From positions 766,124 through 830,123 of the forward strand of contig QANU01076562.1 of the NCBI GenBank assembly GCA_003254905.1: 64,000 bases of DNA, read 5' to 3'. Origin of the DNA: Nissolia schottii (lineage: Eukaryota; Streptophyta; Magnoliopsida; Fabales; Fabaceae). A model generated the notes under the pieces. The model was not told where the DNA came from, did not search any database, and was given only the letters and a program-made list of their open reading frames with translations. This document shows positions 48,961 through 62,649 of the stretch, in pieces (within the stretch, counting starts at the first letter, position 1; the number at the start of each line of letters is the position of its first letter). The position numbers and the translations under genes were made by a program.

Positions 48961-51900
48961 AATACAAAAAATAAAAAATTTGGGATCCATAACGTCTAGT
49001 GAAGAAAAAAAACGAAGAAGAAAAAATGAAGAAAAAATTATATCAAAATAGTGTATGTGATAAGTGAAGAAAAGCGAACTAGAAAAATTGAATAAACGAA
49101 GAAAAAAAATTGTTTGTGATGAAATGAAGAAAAAATGAAGAGTGGAGGGAGAAGAGAGAGAAAAAAAAGAATAGGAGAAGAAGAAGAAGAGGATGAGCAT
49201 GAGAGAGAGAGGAGAGAGAAAATCTACATTTAATATGGTGGCAGATCGGTGACAAAAATTTGATGTATACAAAGCTTTTTCTCATATGGTGGAGGTAGGT
49301 GTGCCTGCCATATTTAATTTAGAGATTAAATATTGTACATTGCTACCTTCGTCCAATATTATAAGTCGCAATTAATTTACACATACTCAAAGAAAATAGT
49401 AAGTGTTTAGATTAAATTACCCTTTAAAAGTGTTATGGAAAATAGAGCTTATAATAAATAGAGTTATGGTTAGAAAGACATTACTTAATACTTTTTTATT
49501 TTAATCAAACAACTAATTTTAGATAAAATTTTGAGTAAAAAGTAAGAGTAGACGGAAAGAGTATCATCAATATTAAAAATGTTTTATAGTATTGTTCAAT
49601 TATATAGTGACATATCAATAAAAATAGTTAAATTTCATATTCATTATCTAAAGTCTCACAAAAAAATTACATGTGATTACATGATGACAGTACAAAACAT
49701 TTTTACGTTTAAACTCCAGAGAAATTGAACTCTTTCTAATGTAAGGTACACAAAAATCAACCAAAATTAAGAAAGAAAATTAATCTTATAATGGCAATTT
49801 CACTTCATTAAGTTAAATGTGGGTGGGGGGAAGAAATCACTATAAGTCTACCATTTTGATATAAATTAAATACTCCCAAGTCCAAACCTAACCTAACCTA
49901 ACAAAACCAAAAAAGTGTTAGAATTGAACATTGAGAATTCAAATCAAGAAGAGCTGGGCTATATCTGAAAATCACCCGACAGAACACTGACCGATTGAGG
50001 AATAACACGAAGGAGAAGGAGATTGAGGAGTAGTGATAGCAGCTAGGTATGGGTTGTTTGGTGCTGAAAAATGAATGAGCATGTTAAAAGAAATTAATAA
50101 TGATGACCCAGCGGCACAGCTCAAACTTTGAACAAAAAAGATAAGGGTAGAGAGAGAAAGAAACATAAGAATTTGTGTTGTTACTTACTACTACATATAT
50201 ATATAAGTAGTACGAAGGACAGGCTTTTCCTTTCCCAAACGGTGACATTAAAAACATCCCATACGGCACACACTTTTGGGCCTAGAGGTACAAATTACAT
50301 TTGCAAGATAGCTCCCACCCTCTCACCCTATCCCTTCTTGCTTTTGTGGGAGTACTAATCAGTGATCACTATCTTTCTAGTGTGTGTCACTTCAACCACT
50401 AAAAGTTAATACCCTTGCTGAATTATGCATCAGTACGAACTCCGTAGCTTATGTAGTACACAGATTATAAATTATCTCTATTCAATTTTGATTCTTCTGA
50501 AAAACTATGTAATTGTTACATTTTGATAATAATGATATACCTAACAATTTGGGTAAATTAAACTACTATTTCTTAAGATTGAGATTAGGCAAATATTCTA
50601 TTTTATACCCAGCAACTTTATATTTGATAGAATGTGACACTAAGTATCTCGATAAAAGTGTACTAGTGTATGCATAACGAATATCGTTTAATCTCGTGAA
50701 AGTTGAGGGTAATTTACCCTAACAATTTTTGTTTACGAACAAGCACAATATAACGAGGATGCTTTTCTTTTAGGACCTAAAGCAGTCCTTTCTCTAGTAT
50801 AACCATATATCGTTATCAATCATTTGGGGACGTGGGACAGTGGCCTGGTGCTTCATCTTTGTCAATCGTATATGGTACAAACTGTTACCAAGAACCATAT
50901 ATATAATATGAATTTACAGGGGAAAATAAAGCAATGATAAAAGATATTGTTCTTTAATATTTGCACATATATATAGAGCTAAATACTTGAAATAAAAATG
51001 TGGGGGAGCCATATAACAAACCTGTAAAGTTATCATATATTTGCAAAAAAGGGAATCTCTTATGTTACTTTTCAGCCTTTTCATTTTTCATAAAATTGTT
51101 GTTGATAACAAATACGAAACTATTGGGGGAAGGGGTGCAAAGGTAGAGACGGTAATAATGATAATAATACATAAATAAATAAAAAAGATTATTATATATA
51201 CAAGTAGAAAGCAAATTATTTTGAATTCTCGGATCTTTTGTGTCATCAGGTTTTATATAATACCATAATGTCCATTTCCTAATTCCATTTTCTCAATAAT
51301 TTGATCACAATATTGTCCTCAAGCTTTACTAAATCTCACTTCAAATGAAGTAAGGAACCTCACCCAAAACGGGTTTATGATCAAAACTAAACCCTTGTTA
51401 GCCTACTAGAGTAGAAGAAGGTTTCAGAAACTGCAGTTAAGAATATATATGTATATATATAGCACCATCACTATGGGTACAATTAAACTTTTTAAGGTCA
51501 CTAAGCTGTAACATGGCAAATAAACTCAACACATGTTCTTCTCTCCATAAGAATAATATTCCTATATATAGTACTACTTATCTAAGTATTGAGGAGTGTA
51601 TTAAAAATAAGATAAAGCAAAATTTTAATAACATCTAATTAAATTACCCGGCTCTTTATTCATTCCAATATTTACAAGTGCTCAAATCTCTCCGGCAAGA
51701 GATAAGCAAATTAAGCTTAGTGCATATGATCATATGACCATCAAACAGGCTAACAAACAAAACAACAGAGAAATGCAATAACAACAAAACAACTTCACAG
51801 TGACTACATAAAATCTCTTGCCAGCTGTTAGAGGTTATGAATTTAGTTAGCTCATGACTCAGCAAGCAAGCAAGCAAGCACACGAGTTGTTAAGTTAGTT

Positions 51901-52647
51901 TCCAAGTTATTTATGACAGTCAGAGTAGTTGCAGATTAGTTACTAATTCATTTGCATTTCACAGCAGCCTCATCAAAGTCTTGTCAACATCTGGGCAGTC
52001 TACCCAAAATTTATCCCCCTCTCCCTTAGTTTTTAGGAGCATTTTAGATCTTAGAAAACACTCAAGCAAATACTTTGTTTTTAATTTTTTTTTCTTTCAG
52101 TTGCGTAGTTCACATTGCTTATGAATTCATGATTGTGGTGTCCCGAATGTGCTCATGTATTGTATAGATTCCTTTGGAGCATCATAATTTAGATGCGCTT
52201 CTTTATTTGAACTAAAGTTTTAATATGTACTTATTCAAATGAGAATGTCTGGCTTTATTGTTTTATATCATTATGATCTAGCTAAATTTGAGTCATATAT
52301 TATTTGGTCACTAATCTGTACAAAAGGTGCTTTATGACAAGTACTTATAGGAATTATTGTACGTTAAGACAATCATACAGCAGAATATTTAAAGTAGTTA
52401 TTGCTGACCCATTGGAAAGATATTTGAACTATAAAAATGAAGTCAGTAAACTTGAAATCATATAAAAAGAAATAGAAATATTTTTTTTAAACAAAAACAA
52501 AATAAAATTGGGCGCCCCGGTTCAACAAAGGGAGCCTTCCTTCCATTCATCATCATTCAAATATAAAAAATTAAGAATAAAATATCATACTAAATTAGAA
52601 TAATTTACCTCCATATAATCAAACGTAAACAGTCTGGGGTTTTAATT

Positions 52648-52871
52648 CACTACAAGAATAAAGATGTTTAGCAGCAATTTTTATTACATTTAGCGGCAGT
52701 TTGTAAATCATTTTCTGGCAGTTTCCTAAACCGTTGCGCATATGTCTGTTGTAAAAACATTTTGCGAGTTTGGCGTGACAAGTGGAACAGCCACTTCTAA
52801 GTGTTAAACATAGATAATTTCAACAACCATCGGGAAAAAACTGCCGATAGGTTGCGGTTTTTCTTAAAGTG
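52648..52871. mobile_element. CACTA-type MITE
   Basis: Starts CACTACAAGAATAAA and ends TTTTTCTTAAAGTG, whose complement is CACTTTAAGAAAAA, matching the CACTA (En/Spm) terminal signature. Both sides are flanked by ATT, the expected 3-bp target duplication. 224 bp, without a transposase. The sub-terminal region has repeated GCAGTTT/GGCAGT motifs, typical of this superfamily. Confidence 0.65.
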
Positions 52872-53203
52872 ATTATTGTATGACAGAATACAATATTTGA
52901 TAATAATCTAACACTGTTAATAAAGAGGATTTAAAAAAAATAACTTTTGATATCCACCTTTATATATAATTTTGGCCTTTTAATTTATAACTACTAATAA
53001 TTTTTTTTTAAAAAACTATTCAATTTTGTAGAAAAAAAACTGCCCACTAAAATTAATCTCTTTTCAAAATTTTCATTATTTTAAAAATTATTAACAATTT
53101 CAAATAATTCCTCTATTTATTGTAAAAAAATTCATTTATCTCTTCTCTTTATTTTGTGTTAATATCTATGTTCAATACTTGACAGTCACGAACTGCTTGT
53201 CAA

Positions 53204-53229
53204 ATAATAATAATAATAATAATAATAAT
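53204..53229. repeat. (AAT)n microsatellite
   Basis: About nine AAT units upstream of the copia element. Confidence 0.9.
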
Positions 53230-53467
53230 GTTTACCATAACACACATATAAACATATACAATGGTCCTAGTGAAGAATAACCTCAAGGGTGACAATAGGT
53301 AGGATAGGGTTAGTTTTTAGCATATTTAGAACTCTCATCACTTTACAATACAACCCTTAAAATCCTACCCTAACACATCCTGCGGGTTTAGAAAATTATA
53401 ACTATACCCTACTTGTAGAGAAATTTTGGAACTCGCACCTTGTTTGCATATCTTTGCATAAATATAG

Positions 53468-53678
53468 TATTAGATGATAATCATCCAAAGCTATTGGATG
53501 ACGGTTAGAGTTGTTGTTAGTTAGTTAGATAGGTAGTTATGGTTGTTAACTTGTTAGTTATAACATTGCTTGCAATACAAGCAATCCTCTTGTATCTATA
53601 TATAGGCTCATGCCTTCAATCAATGAACTAAGTTCAGCTTTTCATCATTCTTTTCTTCCTTACACTGCACTTCTATCA
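53468..53678 (+). repeat. 5' LTR of the copia element
   Basis: 211 bp, beginning TATTAGATGATAATC (TG expected, TA present) and ending CTTCTATCA. A TATA-like CTATATATAGG lies in its second half. Confidence 0.9.
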
Positions 53679-53689
53679 TGGTATCATCG
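53679..53689 (+). other. Primer-binding site
   Basis: TGGTATCATCG immediately follows the LTR. The first eight bases equal the complement of the initiator-Met tRNA 3' end used by most plant copia elements; the last ones have drifted. Confidence 0.75.
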
Positions 53690-53782
53690 TATCTTGCTTC
53701 TGCTTCCATGGTTCTTCAACCTCTGCAATTCTTTCTCTGATCTCTGATCTCTGCTTTCTGTTTTCTTTCATCCATAGCGTCC

Positions 53783-56700
53783 ATGGATACCTCATGCTCC
53801 GTTCCACCTCCATCGTTGAGCAATGATCCTGCACATGATTCTCTCTCACCGTTCTATCTCCATCTTAATGAGAATCAAACTCTTGTGTTTGTTTTATCTC
53901 TTCTAACTGGATCTAATTACTATAGTTAGTCGCGGGCAATGCGAATGTCTTTGCTCTCCAAGAATAAGCTTGAATTTGTTGATGGTTCCATAGCCATACC
54001 TGCTAAGGATTCTTCTATCTTTGCACACTGGTAAAGGTGTAATCATATGGTGCTGTCATGGTTGATCCGTGCTATTGATCCTTCCATTGATCAAAGTGTG
54101 ATTTGATTGGATAAAGCATGTGATGTGTGGCAAGAACTCAAGGATCGGTTTTCACAGGGGGATTTGTTTCGCATTGCAGATCTCTAAGAAGAAATTGCTT
54201 CTCTTCGACAAACAAAGTTCTTTACTGAGCTCAAGGTGCTATGGGATGAGCTTGATGTTTTTTCTTCCTTTACCTTCTTGTTCTTGCCCTTCTCATTGTT
54301 CCTGTGGCGCTTTTTCTGCCATCAAACTGCAGCGTGATGTTGATAGAATCATACGTTTCTTGAAATGACTTAATGATTCTTTTCAAACTGTTCGGTCACA
54401 AATTCTTCTTATGGATCCTTTGCCCTAAATTAATTGCATATTTTCCCTTGTAATTCAACATGAGAGACAATCTTTGTGTGCATCTAATGCTAAACTCATG
54501 CTCAATTACTCCACTGTTTCACCTCAAATTAACAATGATAAGCTCATTGCTTCATCCAAGGGAAAGAAATGCATATTTTGTGGATTCTGTGGCCATACAG
54601 TAGATGAATATTACAAGAAACATGGCTACCCTGCTAGTTACAAATTCAAATCCACCAATAAACTGATTCTGTTGTTACCACTGCTGAGAAAAATCTTGCA
54701 AATCCTATTTGGTTTGGATTCACTGCTGAGCAATATCAAAGTCTCTTGGCATTAATTCAGAAGCCTGGCCTGGTTGCTTCTTCCTTAACTCAGCTTAATC
54801 TTGCAAATAATGGTGCATCTTCAGGTAGATCAGTTTCTGTGCCTTAGATTCTTGACTCGGGGGCCACATATCATATATGTTGTTCCATGGATTTTTACAG
54901 TTCTTACAGAATTATTGACCCTCCTATCAATATTTCTTTGCCTAATGGACAATCTCTAGTCTCACATATTGTTGGCACAATCATCTTTAACAGCAGGATT
55001 TGTCTCACCAATGTCCTCTATATCCCTAATTTTGCCATCAATTTGATAGCCAACCAAATTATGTTTTGATAATGATTGCATTCTTATAGTTTGTTTTGAC
55101 TCTTGTGCAATTCAGGATTCTCACAACTTGGCGGAGATTGGACTTGCTAATGTGGAGCATGGTCTCTATATTCTAAAGGAACCTGTTACTTGTAATCTAC
55201 TTCCATCAATTTCTTATTCTGTAAATTTTGTTCAACAATCTGTTTTTGATTTGTGGCATTTTCGCCTTGGACATGTTGCTAGAGACAAATTAAAAATAAT
55301 GCATAAACAATTTGACTTTATCCCTGCTGTTGTTAAGAGTTTTGTTGGTGATATCTGTCATTTAGCCAAGCAAAAAGCATTGCCACATGCTCTCAGTTCT
55401 TCGCAGTCATCTAGTTCTTTTGATTTGCTCCATGTTGATATATTTGGTCCACTTCCAGTGCCATCTCTACAAGGACATAAGTATTTCTTACTTTGGTAGA
55501 TGATCATAGCAGACATGTTTGGCTTTATTTGTTAAAGGCAAAATCTGAAGCTCCTATGGCTCTGCAAGCCTTTGTAGTTATGGTTCAATCTCAATTTGGA
55601 AAGATAGTTAAGGAGATTAGAAGTGATAATGGTCCTGAGTTTGCTTTGAAGGATTTTTTTCTTTGCAAAAGGCATTGTTCATCAACTATCTTGTGTAAAG
55701 AGTACTCCACAGCAAAATGCTGTTGTGGAGAGAAAGCATCAACACTTATTATCTACCCTCATCCTTTTGGTTTTTGCTGTTCAGCATGCAACCTTTCTCA
55801 TCAACAGAATTCCATCTGCTGTACTTCAGGATAAATCTCCTCATTCACTTTTATTCAATAACGATCCTGACTTAACTTTCCTTAAACTGTTTGGTTGCCT
55901 TGCCTATGCTAATTCTCTTCATAGAAATAGAACTAAGTTTGACCTCAGGGCCATTTTTCTTGGCTACAGATTTGGAGTAAAGGGCTTTGTCTTGTATGAC
56001 ATTAACAGCAGAGAAATATTCATGAGCAAGAATGTACATTTCTATGGGAGTTTCTTTCCCTACCCTATCCCAACAAAACAAAATGATGATTTTGTTTTCC
56101 CCGATCTGTCTCACCACATTCCCTACCTTGATACAGAATGCCTCCCCTCTCACAATTCTTCCCCTCACTTAACCACAACTGTTCACATTCTCACTCCTGA
56201 TGCATCACGCGCTCAGCCTTCTTCAGTCCCTCAGCCTAGAAGATCATCTAGACTCAAAACAGCACCTCCTTATTTGCAAGACTATCACTGCAATTCGCTT
56301 AATTCTGCAGCCCCTTCCTCAGCATCCACCAAAACTCCTTATCCCCTTCATTATTTCCTATCCTATGATACTTTGTCTCCTGTTTACAGAAACTATGCTC
56401 TCACTATTTCTACAATTTCTGATCCAACCTCTTATGCTCAGGCTGTGAAACATGCCTGCTGGAGAGATGCCATGGCTGCTGAGATTGCATCTTTGGGGAA
56501 GAATCATACTTGGAAATTGGTTGACCTATCCCCTGGAAACCACCCTATAGTCTGCAAGTGGGTTTATAAGGTTAAATTGAAGGCTGATGGTATAGCATTG
56601 AGTGGTATAAGACTTGTTTGGTTGCTAAAGGATATAATCAAACACAAGGTGTGGATTACATGGATACTTTTAGACCTGTGGCAAAAATGTCCACTGTTAG

Positions 56701-57960
56701 GTTGCTCTTGGCATTGACATCCGTCATGAAGTGGCATTTACATCAACTTGATGTTAACAATGCCTTCTTACATGGTAACCCTCATGAGGAAGTCTATATG
56801 CAATTGCCTCAAGGCTTTCCTGCATCTAGTCCTAACAAGGCCTATTTAGTGCAGAAATCACTATATGGCCTCAAGCAAACTAGTAGGCAATGGTTTTTAA
56901 AATTGTCCAATGGTCTCACCTCTTGTGGCTACCACCAATCACATTCAGATCATTCTCTTTTCATCAAAACTACTTCCACATCCTTCACAGCCTTATTGGT
57001 CTATGTTGATGACATCCTCCTTACTAGCAACAACATGGTGGCAATTCAGGAAATGAAAGCAGTCTTGGATGATGCATTCAAAATCAAAGACCTTGGTGAG
57101 ACAAAGTACTTTCTAGGATTGGAAATTGCTAGGATCTCCTCAGGAATATCCCTATAACAAAGAAAATATGCATTGAAAATTTTTCAAGATACCTCTCTTG
57201 TTGCTTGTAAACCAATCACAACTCCTGTGGAAAATTCCCAATGATTGTCTAAGGACGCAGGAGATCCTTTTTCTGATTTTTCTGGATATCGCAGACTTAT
57301 AGGACGCCTCATCTATCTAACAACTACTAGGCCTGAAATTGCATATGCTGTGAATCAATTGGCCCAATTCATGGTTGCCCCTACTTCCATTCACCATCAA
57401 GTTGCTATGAGAGTCCTTCGTTACATGATCAAAGAAGCACCAGGGCTCGGTTTGTTTTTCCAAGTGACTCTCCACTACAGCTACATGCTTATACAGATGC
57501 AGACTGAGTAGGCTGGCCTTATACACGGCATTCCACTTCTGGTTTTTGCATTTTCTTGGGAAAATCATTCATTAGCTGCAAAGAAGCAAAATGTTGTTTC
57601 TCGCTCGTCCTGTGAAGCAGAATACAGGGCCTTGGTTGTGACATTGTGTGAAATTCAGTGGTTGACGTTTCTCTTAGCTGAGTTAGCCACGAAACCAACA
57701 ACACCAACAACCGTCTTTTGTGACAATTAATCAGCTCTTCAAATAGTTCATAATCCTGCATTTCATGAACGAACAAAGCACATTAAAATTGATTGCCATT
57801 TTGTTCGCGAGAAACTCCAATCTTGGCTTATTCACTTGTTACCTAACTCATCTAAGTTGCAGCTTGCTGATATCTTTACCAAGCCTCTTGGTCCAATGCC
57901 CTTAAAAAACATTGTTCCCAATCTTGACCTTCACAATTTGTTCAAAGCTATTCGGGATGG
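53783..57960 (+). pseudogene. Broken copia gag-pol
   Basis: ATG at 53783. The gag part (to about 54470) has several stops and frame changes. A CCHC zinc knuckle near 54570-54620 has lost its last Cys (Tyr instead). The protease with LDSGAT is near 54850; the GAG-pre-integrase HxxxGH region and integrase core span about 55250-55800 with a frame change near 55495. The reverse transcriptase spans about 56450-57150, with frame change near 56620, and retains the YVDD motif. RNase H from about 57250 is cut by stops. Many stops are Trp-to-stop or Gln-to-stop changes, that is G-to-A or C-to-T transitions. No functional product is expected. Confidence 0.9.
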
Positions 57961-57971
57961 CCATGATTGTT

Positions 57972-57979
57972 GGGGGGGG
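57972..57979 (+). other. Polypurine tract
   Basis: Eight G immediately before the 3' LTR, the position where plus-strand synthesis is primed. Confidence 0.6.
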
Positions 57980-58199
57980 TATTAGATGATAATCATCCAA
58001 AGCTATTGGATGATGGTTAGAGTTGCTGTTAGTTAGTTAGAGAGGTAGTTATGGTAGTTATGGTTGTTAACTTGTTAGTTATAACATTGCTTGTAGCACA
58101 AGCAATCCTCTTGTATCTATATATAGGCTCATTCCTTCAATCAATGAACGAAGTTCAGTTTTTCATCATTCTTTTCTTCCTTACACTGCACTTCTATCA
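57980..58199 (+). repeat. 3' LTR of the copia element
   Basis: 220 bp; same ends as the 5' LTR, with an extra tandem TAGTTATGG (9 bp). Confidence 0.9.
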
Positions 58200-58869
58200 T
58201 ATAATAAAACGTTATTCAAAATAATTAAAACATAAGTTTCAAAGGCAAATGTGAAAATTACAATCAATCCATAAAAATATTGTCAACCAAAGAAAAACAT
58301 AATTAAGTGTTGCAGGACAAGTAATTGATTAAATATGAATAACATATAAGTCACTAATATATCACATAACCACAATCTCATAATCAAATATGAAACATAA
58401 TAGAATAAAAATGAATATTCGCATTTTATTAGAAAGAGTGTAACGTGAATTCAATTTTTAAATTTTTTACCCCTATAAAAATTAAATTTGTTATTCTTAT
58501 TTCTAATTATATCTTCTGTAGAAATTTAGAATCATTGTGCAGTGAACTGAGCACATTGAGAGAAAATGAGAGAAAGTTGAGAGGATTCAAATATGACTGA
58601 ATGATTGATGAATGTGTGAATAAATCTTCTGCATTATTTGAGAGTGAATTCAGTTTATATACAAGTTATTCCTACTGAAATCAAATTGAAATTACAATGA
58701 ACTTAACTAACTTAACAAAACATCTAACAAATCCCACGTGCTTGCTAAGAGCCATGAGGCTCATAACCGTTTCATAACAAACTCCCTTCTCTGTGCCTCA
58801 GTTCAGCAGCATGCTCACTTCTCTATTTTGCTGCTTCATTTCCCCGGCTCACATCTTCCGTCGCAAAGC

Positions 58870-59164
58870 TGAAAATTTTATTTTATTTTTATATTTTTAA
58901 TTATGAAGTAAATTTGCTGCAAAATAATTCTATCACAGATGATATATTCATTTTTTATGTTGAATTTCTGCTGCAAATGATATTTTTTTTCCTTTTCTTT
59001 TCTTTTTCTTATCTTTTGCTATGGAACTTTTCGCTGCAAATGACAAAGTATTATTTTTGCCATAAATTATGTCCCAAATTTTATTGTAAACTGTCCGTTG
59101 CAAATTCTATCACAAATAGTGTTTACCGCAAATTTTTGTCACAAAATTTGATTTTTCTAGTAGG
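58870..59164. repeat. Possible CACTA element remnant
   Basis: Repeated GCTGCAAATGA, CACAAATAG and TGCAAATTCTATCACA motifs, ending TTTTTCTAGTAGGG, which is close to the complement of the CACTACTAGAAAAA terminus of plant CACTA elements. The other end was not located. Confidence 0.4.
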
Positions 59165-60839
59165 GTAAAATGTACCATTAGTTACATTTATATTAAGAGC
59201 GACGATAGAGTATAGTGGAGTACACACTAATTTCTCACACACGATAGAGTATATATATTGACGCGTGTGAAGAAATAGGGTTTTAAAATTACCTTACATG
59301 AATTGGGTGAGACTGAAATACTCACGAATAGGGTATATATTTTCATTCCTTGTAGCAGTATATAGCATCATTTATTTTAGATGAGGGAAAATTCATTTGC
59401 TGCAAATGGGGTAAGCAAGTAGGAGAGTGAGAGGGTGGAATCACTAAAAACGGGAATAGGCTCATTAATAGTAATTAGGTAATGGATAGCTGACTAATGT
59501 GCAAAGACATTAACTAACTTCGCTTCACTGAAGGTGAGAACTTGCGGCCTGTGGGATATATTAATCGCCCTTTTTGCCATCTAAGAGAAACTAATTAAAA
59601 GGAAAATATTGGAAGAATTTATGGCATTGGTTCAGTAAAAATATTTACTCTCCATGAATAATATCAATAATAGAATTTAATTTTAATATTAAAAAAAAAT
59701 GTAGCATAAAACTAAAAAATTAATGATCGATAAATGTAGATGAACATCCTTAAAAATGTTCTGCGAACATATAATTAAATAGCTCTCTTGATACAATCAT
59801 AGGAGAGTATAGCATAGCACAGTACCTAGTGACGCCACTTTTGTTGTTGCCCTACCCACAATTTTGGCTCCCCTAATTTATGATCCTATATTATATGTAG
59901 GGTCCTGTAAGCACATGCATGAGTGTGCTTTCTTTCTTACTTTCTTTCTTTAACTTTTAAGCTCTAACATAGATCAAATGAAAATATCTATACCATAATC
60001 ATATACTTTACGTTAGTACGTAGGTTATGTCTTGTGATGAGTAAGACTAATGCTACATATCCAAAGTTGTCATTATGCTGACAAGAATGGATCAGCGAGC
60101 TGGGGTGTGGGGACCTTCCCTGTGTCAGCATTGACACTGTGGCCTTTATTCTATTTGTCCGCAACCATGGAAAAGAAGAGCTAATATACGCACCAAATCG
60201 ATCAAGATTTAGTTGCTGTGTGTACATATATTAGACACTGTATTTACACACTTGAATATTATTCTTCTTGATAATAATCATAAAAGAACTTTTATTGGTT
60301 GATTATTTATTGTATTTATTTTACTTTAAAAATTACATTCAATAAAGTTTGAATCTATAACCTCATACATACTATTTAAACTTCTCACTACTGTACCATT
60401 CTTAATGACTTTAATTATTGCAATGAAAGTAAGCACAAGCAATTTCCGAATTAGGATACGACATGTTGCGTGAATTAGGAAAAGAGGGTTAATCCATCAG
60501 ACTTTTCTCCCATTACAAATTAAAGGGATACCTTAATTATACTTTTAAATCTTTTAATTCCAACTCAAATTACAGCTATTGTCAATAATTAATCCTTCTA
60601 CTCGATTTTGATTTGCTAACGTGGCGAGATATTTAAATGAGATGTGTCAAAATTCTTGTATTTCTTATTTTAATTTTTTTTCTATTATTATATGTTATTT
60701 AATATTTTAAAAAGTACATATCACTATAAATAAATAAAACCATGCATCCAAATTGAATCACGAAATGCCATCGTTATTATTAAGATTTGATGATGTTTCG
60801 AGTGCTGTCGTTTACACACTTTTAAATCAAGGTAGAACG

Positions 60840-61080
60840 AGGTTTTATTTGGTAATGTTGTGACCTTTTATGAGTTGCTTAGCTATTTATTTGTCGTTGT
60901 TTTTAAAATGTCATAGCAATATTGTTTAATAAAAAAAACGAAAAAATAGTTCTCAATAAATAAAAATTACAAATATAATGATTATATTAATTTTTAACAT
61001 TTAAAGAATGCGAGCCGACTTTATAAAGCTTATGAGAACTCCTAAGAGTACCTCCCAACTTTTAAAAACCAAAAAAAAAA
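60840..61080. repeat. AT-rich dispersed repeat, copy 2
   Basis: Diverged counterpart of 46170-46520, same orientation. Confidence 0.4.
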
Positions 61081-62649
61081 AACACTAAAAAAATTTATTT
61101 ACTAGACAGTCAGAACTCACTTATGTTTTTCAAAAGTATAAACATCCTTTTGAAAAGCTTTAGCCTAAATCTCGGTTTGAATATGAGATGCGCAAATGTT
61201 TTATTTTGCCTTTTCAAACCTTAACAATCTAATAAATCAAATTAGAAATGACAAGCAAACGTGTTGACAATCAACCCACTCGATGATTATAGCTATACTC
61301 TTCATAATTACCATCAAATTTTCTATCAAGTTTCTTATTAAAATTAAGACCATACCTCCATCAAGGGGCCGGATAGTTTCCATAATAGATTATACAATTC
61401 TCATTTCTCTTTTGATAGATTGCACTCATGTGCAATTTCATGCTTAGTCAATTCTTAAATAGAGACTACATGCCAAGATCTAATAATTAGGTAATTAAGA
61501 GACATTTTGTTCAGCCTAAATGCTTCCTAGCACTTGCCTGGTTGGCATGATCAAAGCCTAGTACCTGGCTTCTGGCCAATTTTTTCAACCTCAAAAAGTC
61601 ACATATATCATAATTTAGGTAACTCAAAATATAAGATACAAGGAAACTTCTAATGGAGCAAGTAGGGATCTATAATAAGTAACCTTACACATAGTCTATC
61701 AACCTAGCCGTAGGAGGAAAACCAAACAATTCATAATGTAGTGTATACTTTCTCATTACATTTACATAATTTTGACCCTGCATCTTTAGATGTTTTCACT
61801 TTATCGAGAAATAATTTGAGCTATACAATTAATTAGGTTGGTTGGGCGACCCAATTAATTATTAAGGGGGTGAAATCCAAACTATTTTCAAACCATATAG
61901 AGCTTCCACACACCATAACTTTTTTCACTGAGATAAAGATCATATGGATCAGGCCCACCGACAGCACTATACCATAATTGATTTTCCGACAATATTCTTT
62001 CAGAAGACAAGAAGATCACATGATCCCTGCAAATTTTGTGGTTTTTGGAGCGTATAGGGGGTTTCAAGATCGATCTATATACCAGAAGGGCAGATTTATG
62101 AAGAATGTTATGATAACGATCGGATCAATCACATAAAAGAAAGAAAAGCAAACCTGGGACTAAATCAGATCATAGTGAATAATGCTACACACCATTAAAA
62201 AATATGTTTTTTGCTAAATGAAAAATATTGTTGTTTTCAATACATTTAATAAGGCATAAAAAAAACCTTCAAATCTTAGTCTTTTATTAAAACTGGTGAT
62301 TTACTGGCATTGGTATTTATTTATGTACGGAAAAATTTGTTGTGAAGAATGATTACAATTTTATTAATTTTTTTTCTTTTTACGACTCCTAATCCTAATT
62401 ATTAATTTTTAGGACCTATTTGATTTAATTATTTTTTAGTAGATATATTTTATTTTTCAACTTTTAGCATCGATAGAAACAATAAAAAATAAGGTTTTAT
62501 TTAGTTTTGAAAAAAATTAAAATAATAAACAAAAAATTATTTTTATATTTTTATCGTGGTTAATAAAAAATAAAACAAAAATAAATAAATAAATAAATAT
62601 AGTCAAAACTTTATAAAGTATGTTCTCAAATCTAAAGATAAAGAGAGTG

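Larger units (their letters stand above)
44249..53467. other. Long intergenic region
   Basis: No gene supported over 9.2 kb. It contains an AT-rich dispersed repeat (about 46170-46520), a hairpin-array repeat (46553-46848), two 13-base G runs (47484-47496, 47985-47997), a 108-bp minisatellite (48531-48960), a CACTA-type MITE (52648-52871) and an AAT microsatellite (about 53204-53229). A low-complexity Lys-rich frame at 44941-45150 is not credible. An undetermined base lies at 45692. Confidence 0.6.
53468..58199 (+). mobile_element. Ty1/copia LTR retrotransposon, decayed
   Basis: Complete in structure: 5' LTR (53468-53678), primer-binding site TGGTATCATCG (53679-53689) resembling the initiator-Met tRNA site, gag, protease, integrase, reverse transcriptase and RNase H in copia order, a G-rich purine tract (57972-57979), and 3' LTR (57980-58199). 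The flanks TATAG and TATAA may be a 5-bp target duplication with one change. The LTRs differ by about nine substitutions over 211 aligned bases plus a 9-bp duplication in the 3' copy, so insertion is moderately old. It no longer encodes a continuous polyprotein. Confidence 0.93.

Noticed and set aside
48531..49272. Minus-strand proteins rich in Phe, Leu and Ser
   Set aside because: They are translations of the 108-bp minisatellite and of an A/G-rich low-complexity tract.
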